Source: Rubrobacter indicoceani | Lineage (GTDB): Bacteria; Actinomycetota; Rubrobacteria; Rubrobacterales; Rubrobacteraceae | Reading direction: 5' to 3' | DNA: 64,000 nt | NCBI RefSeq assembly: GCF_003568865.1 | Contig: NZ_CP031115.1 | Coordinates: 1,860,001 to 1,924,000, forward strand | In this document: positions 7,264 through 14,073 of the stretch, in pieces | Position numbering within the stretch: position 1 is the stretch's first letter | Layout of the letters: every line of letters begins with the position of its first letter | Made by a program: the position numbers and the translations under genes | Notes under the pieces: generated by a model | The model's input: the letters and a program-made list of their open reading frames with translations, nothing else | The model's database searches: none | What the model was told of the DNA's origin: nothing

Positions 7264-9237
7264 CTACGATCTGAAAAGTCGGACCAGCTTTTCGAAGGGA
7301 CCGCTCTTCCTGTCCTTCATAGATGTGCCGAGGAACTCTTCGAGGTGGTCGGCGTAGAAGACGATGACGTTGCCACGGGAGCCCGTAGCGTAGAGGTAGT
7401 CCGGCACGTCGCGTTTTATCTTGTTTATGGTGCCGTGCACGTCGTCCGAGCGCAGCACTATCTTGTCCGCGCTCCTCGTCCACGCCGCAGGATCGTGCGA
7501 CCAGAGCTGCAAGAGCTCCTCGGCGACCCGGTCGTGCTTTCCGTGTCCGTAGCCCTCCATCGTCACCGCCTCGCACCAGGGAGGGAGTTCTTCGCCACCT
7601 GAATGCTCGGAGATTATCCCCGCAAGGGTCGAGGAGGAGAGTTCAAGGAGGTCGAGCGGCTCGTGGAGGTCGTCGCGGACGGTCGGTATCACGCGCTTCA
7701 GGTACTCCCGGTAGAGCGCGGTGCCGAGGTCCCCCTTTATGGCTTTGAGCTTTCTGCGTAGCTCTCGGGCTTCTCCGGTGTGGTCCGGCAGGGAGGCCCC
7801 GGTGTAGATGACGAGGGCGCGCTTTCTGAGCTCGGAGTCGAAGGTGTCCTGCCCGGCGTTCATGGACAGGACGACGCACGGGTACTCCTTTAGCCCGACG
7901 TGGTCGTCCTTTATGAGGGCATCGGCGTGCTGGGAGAAGCGGGTCTTATCCATATCGTCGAAGACGAGCGGGTAGCGACCGTTCTGCTCCATCACCGCCG
8001 GGACGTAACTCTTCGTAAACCAGTCGTTCGGCGGGAACTTGTCCCGGTCGAACATGGAAGAGAGCAGGGTCTTGACGAGCTCGGACTTGCCGCAGTTGCT
8101 TTTGCCGTAGAGAAGTCCGTAGACAGGATAGTCCCACACGTCGTCGCCCCTGGCTATGGCGGCGTTGCGGAGGTCGCAGACGAAGGCCCCGGCGTAGAAC
8201 CAGCTCCAGAAGGTGAAGTAGCCTCGGGCGAGTTTGTCGCTCTGTCCCCTGAACACGCTGTAGCCGTCGAAGTACTGAAGCCAGAAGCGGGCGTCACGGG
8301 CTACGTCTTCTTCCGGGGGGTTGAGATCCAGGGATTTACCCGAGAGTAGAACCTCGCCGGAGTCGAGGTGGAGGCTCATGGACTCCTCGGGGTTCTCCTC
8401 GCGAGTGCGCCAGTTCTCCTTTACGTACCTGACGACCTTGTTGGCGGCGGGGCGGTCTATCTTTGCAACGCCGCCCTTTGCCTGCAGGGTCGAGGCGATA
8501 CCGCCGTAGCGTTTGGGCGGTTTGGCGGCTGCGCGCTGGACTATGGAGGTCTCTGAGGGGGCGTCCTGGATCAGGATGACCTTCGGGTTCTTCGAGTCCG
8601 TTCGGGCCGGGGAGAGGGCGGGGAGGTTCTCCGGGTCGAACTCCCCGTCTATCTGCGCCCGCTCGATGATGGAGGTGGTAGAGCGATCGCGGATGCGCCT
8701 GTAGGCTTCGGAGAAGTGATCCCAGGCCGCCGGGTCGTCGTCGAAGAGGACGTAGCTCTCGTTCTGGACGCCGGAGAAAGCGCGGTCTGAGAAGTTGGCC
8801 GATCCGGTTATGACACGGGTACCCTTCTCTCCTTCCAGAAGAAAGAGCTTCTCGTGCGAGATGATCTCCTGCACCACGTAGAGCTTTATGGCTCCAGAGT
8901 CTATCTTCTCCTTGACGTGGTCCCTGCCTTTCGTAGCTGAGATGAGGTCCCGGATGAGGAGTTCCTGGTAGTACATGTAGGAGGCCATGTCGCCGAGGAT
9001 GTCCGCCCGGCCGAAGACGACCTCCAGGGAGTCCATAGCCTCGGCGGCGCGGTTGACGATGGGCAGGCTGGAGGAGTAGGTAAGGACTTTCAGGGAGGAG
9101 TAGCCGGAGATCAGGTCCTCGAAAGAGCTTCGCTCAAAGCCCTCAAAACGTGCGCGCACGACGCCCAGCTTGCTCACATCGTCGAGCAGGGCGTCCTGAA
9201 ACAGGGGATTCGTGTTTTCCTTGCGCGGTATGGTCAT
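7264..9237 (-). CDS. Phospholipase-D-like nuclease fused to P-loop ATPase
   Basis: 657 aa, last gene of a four-gene minus-strand run. The N-terminal part is a PLD-like nuclease with one HxK motif: H128-E-K130, then GSANFSD at 145-151. Single-motif PLD nucleases such as the NgoFVII type act as dimers. A linker (about 185-310) follows, then a P-loop ATPase: Walker A GKSNCGKS (378-385), Walker B YPLVFDDMD (422-430), and a later SMNAGQDTF segment of the sensor type. The C-terminal 100 residues are unassigned. Fusions of an effector nuclease to an NTPase are typical of anti-phage systems; that role is inference, and I do not recognise this architecture as a named system. Alternatives are a conjugation or DNA-processing enzyme. 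Confidence 0.8.
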   Translation of the reverse strand: MTIPRKENTNPLFQDALLDDVSKLGVVRARFEGFERSSFEDLISGYSSLKVLTYSSSLPIVNRAAEAMDSLEVVFGRADILGDMASYMYYQELLIRDLISATKGRDHVKEKIDSGAIKLYVVQEIISHEKLFLLEGEKGTRVITGSANFSDRAFSGVQNESYVLFDDDPAAWDHFSEAYRRIRDRSTTSIIERAQIDGEFDPENLPALSPARTDSKNPKVILIQDAPSETSIVQRAAAKPPKRYGGIASTLQAKGGVAKIDRPAANKVVRYVKENWRTREENPEESMSLHLDSGEVLLSGKSLDLNPPEEDVARDARFWLQYFDGYSVFRGQSDKLARGYFTFWSWFYAGAFVCDLRNAAIARGDDVWDYPVYGLLYGKSNCGKSELVKTLLSSMFDRDKFPPNDWFTKSYVPAVMEQNGRYPLVFDDMDKTRFSQHADALIKDDHVGLKEYPCVVLSMNAGQDTFDSELRKRALVIYTGASLPDHTGEARELRRKLKAIKGDLGTALYREYLKRVIPTVRDDLHEPLDLLELSSSTLAGIISEHSGGEELPPWCEAVTMEGYGHGKHDRVAEELLQLWSHDPAAWTRSADKIVLRSDDVHGTINKIKRDVPDYLYATGSRGNVIVFYADHLEEFLGTSMKDRKSGPFEKLVRLFRS

Positions 9238-9297
9238 CTTTCGGTCGGTGCTACGGGCTCGCGTATGTTCTCGGACGGGGTAGACGGAAGATTTAGC

Positions 9298-10074
9298 TCA
9301 CCGATAGGTCTTATCCCGGCATCGTATCTGAGACGAGTACTCGATCAAAGAAAAGTGGACTGTCTTGAGTATTCGATCGGTGATCGCCGCGTAGCTGTGG
9401 ACAACAAGAAAACCCGTAAGGGCGGCCAATCCGGATCCGACAAGGAGATCTCGGTAGTCCCCGCTGCTGACCACCGATCCGGCGAGCAAATCCCTGACTA
9501 GTGATTGCAGCAGGAAGAGAAACAAAATCCAGAGAACAGCCGAGATCCACCGCGGTATCTTTAGCCATTCACCCACGCGCTGCTCTCGAACTTTCATGCT
9601 TTCGCGCAGGTCGTCCATATCTTCCTGATCGATAGCTTCGATCTCTTGAAGCTTGCGGCAAATGGCCGCGAGGTCCCGACGCTTTACTCCGGAGTCCGAA
9701 TATACGGACAGAGGCGGAAGGAAGATAAAGGACACAAAGATCAACACCATGCTCCAGTTGAACAAGGACGAATTCAGAACCTCCGCTTGAGTGAAGCCCA
9801 AAACTGCTCCCAGTACGCCGACCAGGATTAGGAGTACTAGATAGAAGAGTGCGAAGCAGACAGTCCAGATCGCGTAGCCAACGGCAACCGCAATAAACCC
9901 CTTTACCAAACACATCAAGGTGCAAGCGATCCGGTACACGAAATCCAGAATCGTCCGGTTACTCTTCTTGCGCCTGAAGAAAAAGGGTAGGACACGGTCT
10001 GCAGCGAATTGGCCGAACAGCACCAACGCCTCTGCGTGCCAAATCAGTTGCTGGGTTCTGTTAAACACACGCAT
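9298..10074 (-). CDS. Integral membrane protein of the PLD-ATPase operon
   Basis: 258 aa from the ATG at 10072-10074; the frame is open further upstream and the true start is unsure because no good SD is seen. There are four or five hydrophobic segments: two closely spaced near residues 50-95, one near 105-125, one near 180-205 and one near 215-235. Between them lies a charged cytoplasmic loop (KRRDLAAICRKLQEIEAIDQ) that may form a coiled coil. No family is recognised. It lies 60 bp upstream of the PLD-ATPase gene and 79 bp after the 233-aa gene, all in the same direction. Membrane proteins paired with effector nucleases are common in defence operons; no function is claimed. Confidence 0.65.
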   Translation of the reverse strand: MRVFNRTQQLIWHAEALVLFGQFAADRVLPFFFRRKKSNRTILDFVYRIACTLMCLVKGFIAVAVGYAIWTVCFALFYLVLLILVGVLGAVLGFTQAEVLNSSLFNWSMVLIFVSFIFLPPLSVYSDSGVKRRDLAAICRKLQEIEAIDQEDMDDLRESMKVREQRVGEWLKIPRWISAVLWILFLFLLQSLVRDLLAGSVVSSGDYRDLLVGSGLAALTGFLVVHSYAAITDRILKTVHFSLIEYSSQIRCRDKTYR

Positions 10075-10153
10075 TCGTAATCCGGTCTTTAGGCTGGGCG
10101 GGCTGACGATATACCAACCCGCCTCCACAAAATTTCGCGGAATGCTCAGCCTG

Positions 10154-10855
10154 CTAGTTGTAGCGATATGGGATGGTGACCTTCGGATCGTTGCGCCAGA
10201 GCCACCCGTAGATCGGGCGCTCCCCCATGTGCGTAGGCCCGCTTGGCTGTTCCGGTGGTGCATCCTGTCCCGGGAGCTTCGTAATGACCGGTACTCCGAT
10301 GTTCATGCCGGGCGCTGCCCACGCAGGTGGAAAGACGACCGTGACGCTCATCTGTGACAGACCGGGGGCAAGAACAAATCCTGCGAGTGGAGCGAAGAAC
10401 TCAACCTCGTAGGAGCGTGGATCTCCATTCACGGGCCTGAGTACCTGACGGGTGTGGAAGCGGAGGACCTGCGAGCCGGAGGGGATGCGTACGTCGGCCA
10501 CCCGGAACTCCTTGATGGCCGCACGAACCTCCTTCATGATCGGCTCCTGGTCGGCCGGGATCTCGCCGATAGTTTTGAGAAGCTCGACAAACTGTTCCCC
10601 CCGACCGTCGCGCTTGCGAAACTCCGTGCGCTTCCCGGTGGAGACGACACGCACCTCCGCGCTCGACTCCTCGGACGGGAAGGGGAGCACGAGCCTCACG
10701 TCCTGCTCCGTGGGATTCTCCACGACAAGGACACCGTTGACGTTCGCTACGTCGTAGGAGTCTTGCGCGAAGCCCCTGTGCGGGGCTATGGACTCGACGT
10801 CCACGCCCAGCACCTGGGAGCGAACTGGGAGATTGATTACGGGACTGAGGGCCAT
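10154..10855 (-). CDS. Hypothetical protein of the PLD-ATPase operon
   Basis: 233 aa, no signal peptide or membrane segment. The pattern of alternating hydrophobic residues suggests a mainly beta fold (for example VANVNGVLVVENPTEQDVRL), with one helix around residues 85-115 and a Pro-rich stretch near 200-210. AAAGGA lies before the ATG. It follows the 57-aa gene by 20 bp and precedes the membrane protein. No family is recognised. Confidence 0.65.
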   Translation of the reverse strand: MALSPVINLPVRSQVLGVDVESIAPHRGFAQDSYDVANVNGVLVVENPTEQDVRLVLPFPSEESSAEVRVVSTGKRTEFRKRDGRGEQFVELLKTIGEIPADQEPIMKEVRAAIKEFRVADVRIPSGSQVLRFHTRQVLRPVNGDPRSYEVEFFAPLAGFVLAPGLSQMSVTVVFPPAWAAPGMNIGVPVITKLPGQDAPPEQPSGPTHMGERPIYGWLWRNDPKVTIPYRYN

Positions 10856-10875
10856 TCCGATTTCCTTTCTTTGGA

Positions 10876-11049
10876 CTATCTACTCCTGAGCATCTTCGAA
10901 AGCGAATTCCCCGTCGCGCCTCGCAGCGTGTCGAGATGGGTGTCCCTCCTCTTCGAAGACAACTCACCATACTTGCGTTCTAGGGTTTCGAGGTGCGTGT
11001 CCGACCTCTTCGCCCGGAATCTACCGTTCTTGTTACGGCTTCTACTCAT
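10876..11049 (-). CDS. Small basic protein, first gene of the PLD-ATPase operon
   Basis: 57 aa, strongly basic, with a partial internal repeat: RSDTHLETLERKYGE followed 19 residues later by RRDTHLDTLRGATGN. The ATG at 11047-11049 is preceded by GGGGGTGAG, a usable SD. It is the first gene after the minus-strand promoter at 11093-11121, and the next gene begins 20 bp downstream. It could be a small regulator, an RNA/DNA-binding protein or an antitoxin-like partner; none of these is shown. Confidence 0.55.
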   Translation of the reverse strand: MSRSRNKNGRFRAKRSDTHLETLERKYGELSSKRRDTHLDTLRGATGNSLSKMLRSR

Positions 11050-11083
11050 GTCTCACCCCCTCTCGGGTATCATCCATATCACA

Positions 11084-11121
11084 GCTATATAGTTTATAGC
11101 AACTATTTGCTATAATCGCAA
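11084..11121. promoter_or_regulatory. Divergent promoters sharing one operator (XRE-ImmA / PLD operon)
   Basis: The perfect palindrome TATAGCAA-CTAT-TTGCTATA lies at 11095-11114, and a third half-site GCTATA at 11084-11089. On the minus strand, -35 TTGCGA (11116-11121) and -10 TATAAA (11093-11098) are 17 bp apart and drive the 57-aa / PLD-ATPase operon. On the plus strand, -10 TATAAT (11111-11116) drives the XRE-ImmA gene. The palindrome fills both promoters, so one bound repressor, most simply the XRE-ImmA protein, would shut both. Confidence 0.78.
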
Positions 11122-11140
11122 GTATCGAGGAGGTGACGAG

Positions 11141-12328
11141 ATGATCACGCAGGAGGAGTTGGGGGGTCGGCTACGCCGGGCGCGTTCGGAAGCGGGTATC
11201 ACGCAGGGGGATGCGGGGCGGGCCGCGGGGCTGGATGATACGGCTATCGCCAAGATAGAGAGAGGCAAGAGGGGTGTTGGGGCGTTGGAGATCAAGCGCC
11301 TGGCTTCCCTGTACGGCATCCCGGTGGATGATCTGCTGGAAGACCCTGTGGCGGAAGGACTCGTTCCTCTCACGGTCGCGCTCCGCTCGGTGGAGGAGGC
11401 ATCTCCTTCCAGAGTCGAGCGGATGAAGCGGCAGATGCAGCGTCTGGTTTCCGACGACAGATGGCTGCGCGAAGGCGACGATGCCAGCGTGGCCTGGGAG
11501 CCTGTAGATTTACACACGATATCCAACGAGCCGGATTACAGGAGAGGGTATCGGCTTGCGGACAAGTTCCGAGCCCGGTACGAGCTGGGCGATTCACCTG
11601 TACCGGACCTTGCGATGCTCGCGGATGAGATCGGGGTGGTGGTCGCCCGAATGCCGCTCGGAGATGTGGGGGCTCCCGACGGTTGCTCCGCCCTGGATCC
11701 CGAGACAGGGTTTGCTTACGTCCTGATCAACAGCGACAAGAGCAGGGTCAGGCGCAGGTTCACCATAGCTCACGAGCTGGGACACCTCGTTTCCGGCCAT
11801 CTGAACCCGGGGGAGGTTGTTCTCGACGAGACGCTGAACGAGAAGAATCCACAGGAGCAGGAAGCCAACGCCTTCGCGGCCGGGTTACTCATGCCCGAGA
11901 GTGGTGTATGCGGCGCGGTCAAAAGGTTGCAGGGCAAGCTGGGAGAAGAGGATCCGGTCGCCTGGATCGTCTGGCTCGCGGATTCGTTCGGCGTTAGTGA
12001 GGAAGCTGCAGCCTACCGTCTTGTGAACCTGAAGTTAGCCAAAGTAGTGGGAGGCAAGACAAGAGAAGCTGTTCGGGAGGTCGCGGAGGATCTCGAAGGT
12101 CAGCGGGAGGCCAGGGCGCGACTAGGATTGTCGCTTGCTATGCGGGACTCCGAGCGAGGTGTCACCGAGGTCGGACCGTCCATGAGGGCGCGCATATCCC
12201 GCGCTCTCGAGGTGGGTGAAATCTCGGTTGATGGAGCGGCGCGAATGCTCCATCTATCTCCGGAAGAGACTGACCGCTGGATAGTTGATTCGGGCATAAG
12301 GCTGGGCGTCGCGGAAGCACCTCTGTAG
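11141..12328 (+). CDS. XRE-family regulator with ImmA/IrrE metallopeptidase domain
   Basis: 395 aa. The N-terminal XRE helix-turn-helix spans about residues 5-62 (LRRARSEAGITQGDAGRAAG). The ImmA/IrrE-type zinc peptidase follows, with FTIAHELGHLVSGH (HELGH at 211-215) and the third ligand in NPQEQEANAFAAGLLMP (about 236-252). The C-terminal 80 residues contain a second possible HTH (MRARISRALEVGEISVDGAA). ImmA peptidases cut repressors to induce mobile elements or stress genes; a fused HTH lets one protein sense and regulate. It is divergent from the PLD-ATPase operon across a shared operator, and the PIN gene follows 14 bp downstream. Confidence 0.88.
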   Translation: MITQEELGGRLRRARSEAGITQGDAGRAAGLDDTAIAKIERGKRGVGALEIKRLASLYGIPVDDLLEDPVAEGLVPLTVALRSVEEASPSRVERMKRQMQRLVSDDRWLREGDDASVAWEPVDLHTISNEPDYRRGYRLADKFRARYELGDSPVPDLAMLADEIGVVVARMPLGDVGAPDGCSALDPETGFAYVLINSDKSRVRRRFTIAHELGHLVSGHLNPGEVVLDETLNEKNPQEQEANAFAAGLLMPESGVCGAVKRLQGKLGEEDPVAWIVWLADSFGVSEEAAAYRLVNLKLAKVVGGKTREAVREVAEDLEGQREARARLGLSLAMRDSERGVTEVGPSMRARISRALEVGEISVDGAARMLHLSPEETDRWIVDSGIRLGVAEAPL

Positions 12329-12342
12329 GCTGACCTGCTCGG

Positions 12343-12885
12343 ATGCTCGCAGGAGTAGATACGAACGTCCTTATGGACTTTCTGCTACTGGATGCAAAGT
12401 CCACGTTGGCGCGAGTTCTCGGCGGTAAAGGATGGACGACGGTGTTCGTGGACGACGAACTATTCGATCCCCGAAGCGGCCGAGGTTTGAGGGTCTCGGA
12501 TGTCTTTCCCTTTATCGAGGTGGACCCTGTGGACGCCAGGTTGCTTCCTCGTATTCGTCGGGACCAGCTCGCAATCGTTGGAGAGCGAAGGGCTGAACTG
12601 GGCAATGCGGCCGGGGAGTCCAGCCTGATCCACGTAGCGATCAAAGACAGAAGCGGCTCGATCGTACTCAGCAACGATCGGCACGCGGTCGGGCTTGGGC
12701 GGCGACGCGGCATTGCCGTAAGGGGAACTCTCTACGTATTACACAGAGCCGTAGCCAGCAATGACTTGACTCTCGAAGACGCCTGGCCCATGTACTGCAA
12801 GCTGCTGGAGGAAGACCGACGCCCACCGCGAATGACGAGAGCGCAACTGGATACGTATCTGTCTTCGGGGGTGGATCCGCGGTAG
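12343..12885 (+). CDS. PIN-domain protein partnered with XRE-ImmA
   Basis: 180 aa. The N-terminal GVDTNVLMDFLLLDA has the first PIN aspartate (D6); ESSLIHVAIKDRSGSIVLSNDRHAV carries the later conserved acidic and Asn-Asp positions. PIN domains are Mg-dependent ribonucleases. It lies 14 bp after the XRE-ImmA gene on the same strand, so the two are probably co-transcribed; pairs of an XRE-ImmA protein and a PIN-like protein behave as toxin-antitoxin-like units in other genomes. The ATG has no strong SD, consistent with coupling. Confidence 0.75.
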   Translation: MLAGVDTNVLMDFLLLDAKSTLARVLGGKGWTTVFVDDELFDPRSGRGLRVSDVFPFIEVDPVDARLLPRIRRDQLAIVGERRAELGNAAGESSLIHVAIKDRSGSIVLSNDRHAVGLGRRRGIAVRGTLYVLHRAVASNDLTLEDAWPMYCKLLEEDRRPPRMTRAQLDTYLSSGVDPR

Positions 12886-12894
12886 GTTCACCGC

Positions 12895-13137
12895 ATGGAT
12901 ACAAAGCTTCACACTACCGGAAGGGGTTTTCTGGGGAAACTGGGACCGGAGCCGGGGCGCGAGGTACTTGAGGGAGTGCTGCTGCTTCTCGTGAGTGAGG
13001 GGAGCATGAGTGTGGCTCGGGCCGGGAAGATCCTGAGTCGTCATGCGGCGATACGCCCTTACACGGGATACGGCCTTCCATATCAGAACCCCACCGACCA
13101 AGACTTCATCGATGACCTGGACCATGCTTTTTCCTGA
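12895..13137 (+). CDS. Damaged paralogue of the UPF0175 antitoxin
   Basis: 80 aa, closely related to the antitoxin at 6173-6421 (shared VLEGVLLLLVSEG and MSVARAG). Two compensating indels scramble residues 6-16: in the neighbouring frame the DNA still encodes TLPEGVF, matching TLPDEVL of the other copy. A 9-bp deletion also removes three residues before HAAIR. No toxin gene follows. The frame is open, but the N-terminal DNA-binding part is altered, so function is doubtful. It lies 9 bp after the PIN gene. Confidence 0.6.
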   Translation: MDTKLHTTGRGFLGKLGPEPGREVLEGVLLLLVSEGSMSVARAGKILSRHAAIRPYTGYGLPYQNPTDQDFIDDLDHAFS

Positions 13138-13141
13138 AGGT

Positions 13142-13333
13142 TCAACGGATCACATCTGAGTAGCTCTGCTGCTGCAGCCACCTCTCCAGTTCTTTACGAT
13201 TCACCCTCACCGAGCGACCTATTCTGACGGCGGGGATCTCACCCGTCGCCACCAGCTCGTAGGCCCGGCTGCGGGCGATGCGTAGCTCTTTTGCGACCTC
13301 CCCCGCCTTCATCCACTCGTGCCTCTCGTCCAC
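13142..13333 (-). CDS. Excisionase-like HTH protein
   Basis: 63 aa from the GTG at 13331-13333, which has GGAG 6 nt upstream; the frame is open further up but without an SD. The sequence WMKAGEVAKELRIARSRAYE, then GEIPAVRIGRSVRVNRKELERWL, is the MerR-like winged helix (HTH_17) of excisionases and of small DNA-binding proteins of mobile elements. It lies about 300 bp inside the tRNA-Val attachment site, where such a gene is expected. A truncated copy lies at 6958-7053. Confidence 0.8.
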   Translation of the reverse strand: MDERHEWMKAGEVAKELRIARSRAYELVATGEIPAVRIGRSVRVNRKELERWLQQQSYSDVIR

Positions 13334-13392
13334 GCCGTACTCCCTTGCTCGCTTGCGGATACGTGGAGGATATGGCGTAGTAGGTGATTCGA

Positions 13393-13428
13393 GTACCGGA
13401 ATCGGACAACCCTCCGAATTCCGGGTAC
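13393..13428. repeat. 36-bp inverted repeat, copy 2 (matches 2120-2155)
   Basis: Same arms and same length as the copy at 2120-2155; the central 14 bp differ. It lies 60 bp upstream of the excisionase-like start and about 210 bp inside the element boundary, so it could be a recombinase or excisionase arm site or a regulatory site. Confidence 0.65.
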
Positions 13429-13637
13429 AGAGGCGCTCTCGTTGCGACCGCGCGGCCCAGGTCATTTCGCTCAAAGAAATCGGACGAAAGCTTCCCGCAG
13501 TGTGCATCAACCGTGCAGCAACCCGACCGGAACACCTTGGTACAGCCTGGCACGCTGAAACCATCTACAAAGCTAAAGTACCTGCAAAACCAAGATAAAC
13601 TGGAACAGGCTGGAACACACCATAATGTATTGTATGT

Positions 13638-13681
13638 CCCTTACAAGGAGGGGGTCGCTGGTTCGAACCCAGCATCGCCCA
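13638..13681 (+). other. attachment site: 3' half of tRNA-Val(TAC)
   Basis: From 13640 the sequence reads as an anticodon loop CTTACAA (anticodon TAC), the 3' stem GGAGG, the variable loop, the T-arm GCTGG-TTCGAAC-CCAGC (13657-13673), the 3' acceptor strand ATCGCCC (13674-13680) and the discriminator A. The 5' half is absent: the bases before the loop do not pair properly with GGAGG. This is the duplicated 3' end of a tRNA gene left by integration; the intact tRNA should lie at the other end of the element. Confidence 0.82.
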
Positions 13682-14073
13682 CTTACGATTTACCGATAAA
13701 TGAACCGACAAAACACAGCGTTTCACGGATCGAACCCGAGAACCCTCAGGCGGGTTGCGGTCCCGTCCGAAGGACCGGCTGTGCAAGGTCGAGAGGTGAG
13801 CAGATCCCCTCAGGAGGTACGAGATCCCCGTTCCGCCGCAGCCCGGCGGGTAGTCATGGGCGGTGATCCGTAAGGGGAGTTCTCACCGGGAGCCGTCCCG
13901 ACCCGGCAGATCTGACCCGAAACCGGCTGGGCCTCTGGTCCCTTTGTTGTGCCGGAGCAGGTAATTTCGGGAGATCGGTCCCGACCTACAGGCACCAGCG
14001 GTCATTTGTGTGAAAATAGACAATCCATCCGGGATCTTTTGAAGTGAGGGCGCAAAGTAGGAGAGGAGTAAGG
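13682..14073. other. Non-coding stretch between attachment site and carboxypeptidase gene
   Basis: About 390 bp. It contains several GC-rich inverted segments but no gene I can support. I compared it by eye with cobalamin, TPP, FMN, glycine and c-di-AMP riboswitch consensus blocks and saw no match. An AT-rich part (about 14010-14040) may hold the promoter of the next gene. Confidence 0.5.

Larger units (their letters stand above)
1..13681. mobile_element. Integrated mobile element, right part (left end outside window)
   Basis: The block holds a phage/plasmid-type primase-ATPase, a LexA-like repressor, a toxin-antitoxin pair, an XRE-ImmA regulator, candidate defence genes and an excisionase-like HTH protein. 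It stops at a 3' tRNA-Val fragment at 13638-13681; chromosomal genes begin after that. A tRNA 3' fragment next to an excisionase gene is the usual mark of tyrosine-recombinase integration. No integrase is visible; it would be expected near the intact tRNA at the missing left end. There are no structural phage genes in the part seen, so this could be an integrative plasmid, a satellite or a prophage segment. Confidence 0.8.

Noticed and set aside
10454-11092. 212-codon plus-strand frame
   Set aside because: Antisense to the 233-aa and 57-aa genes and crosses the divergent promoter region.
13384-13866. 160-codon plus-strand frame containing EGVAGSNPASPT
   Set aside because: This peptide is the familiar false translation of a tRNA 3' end; the DNA is the tRNA-Val fragment.
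13682-14043. Possible riboswitch before the carboxypeptidase
   Set aside because: GC-rich stems exist, but none of the conserved blocks of known riboswitches could be matched by eye.
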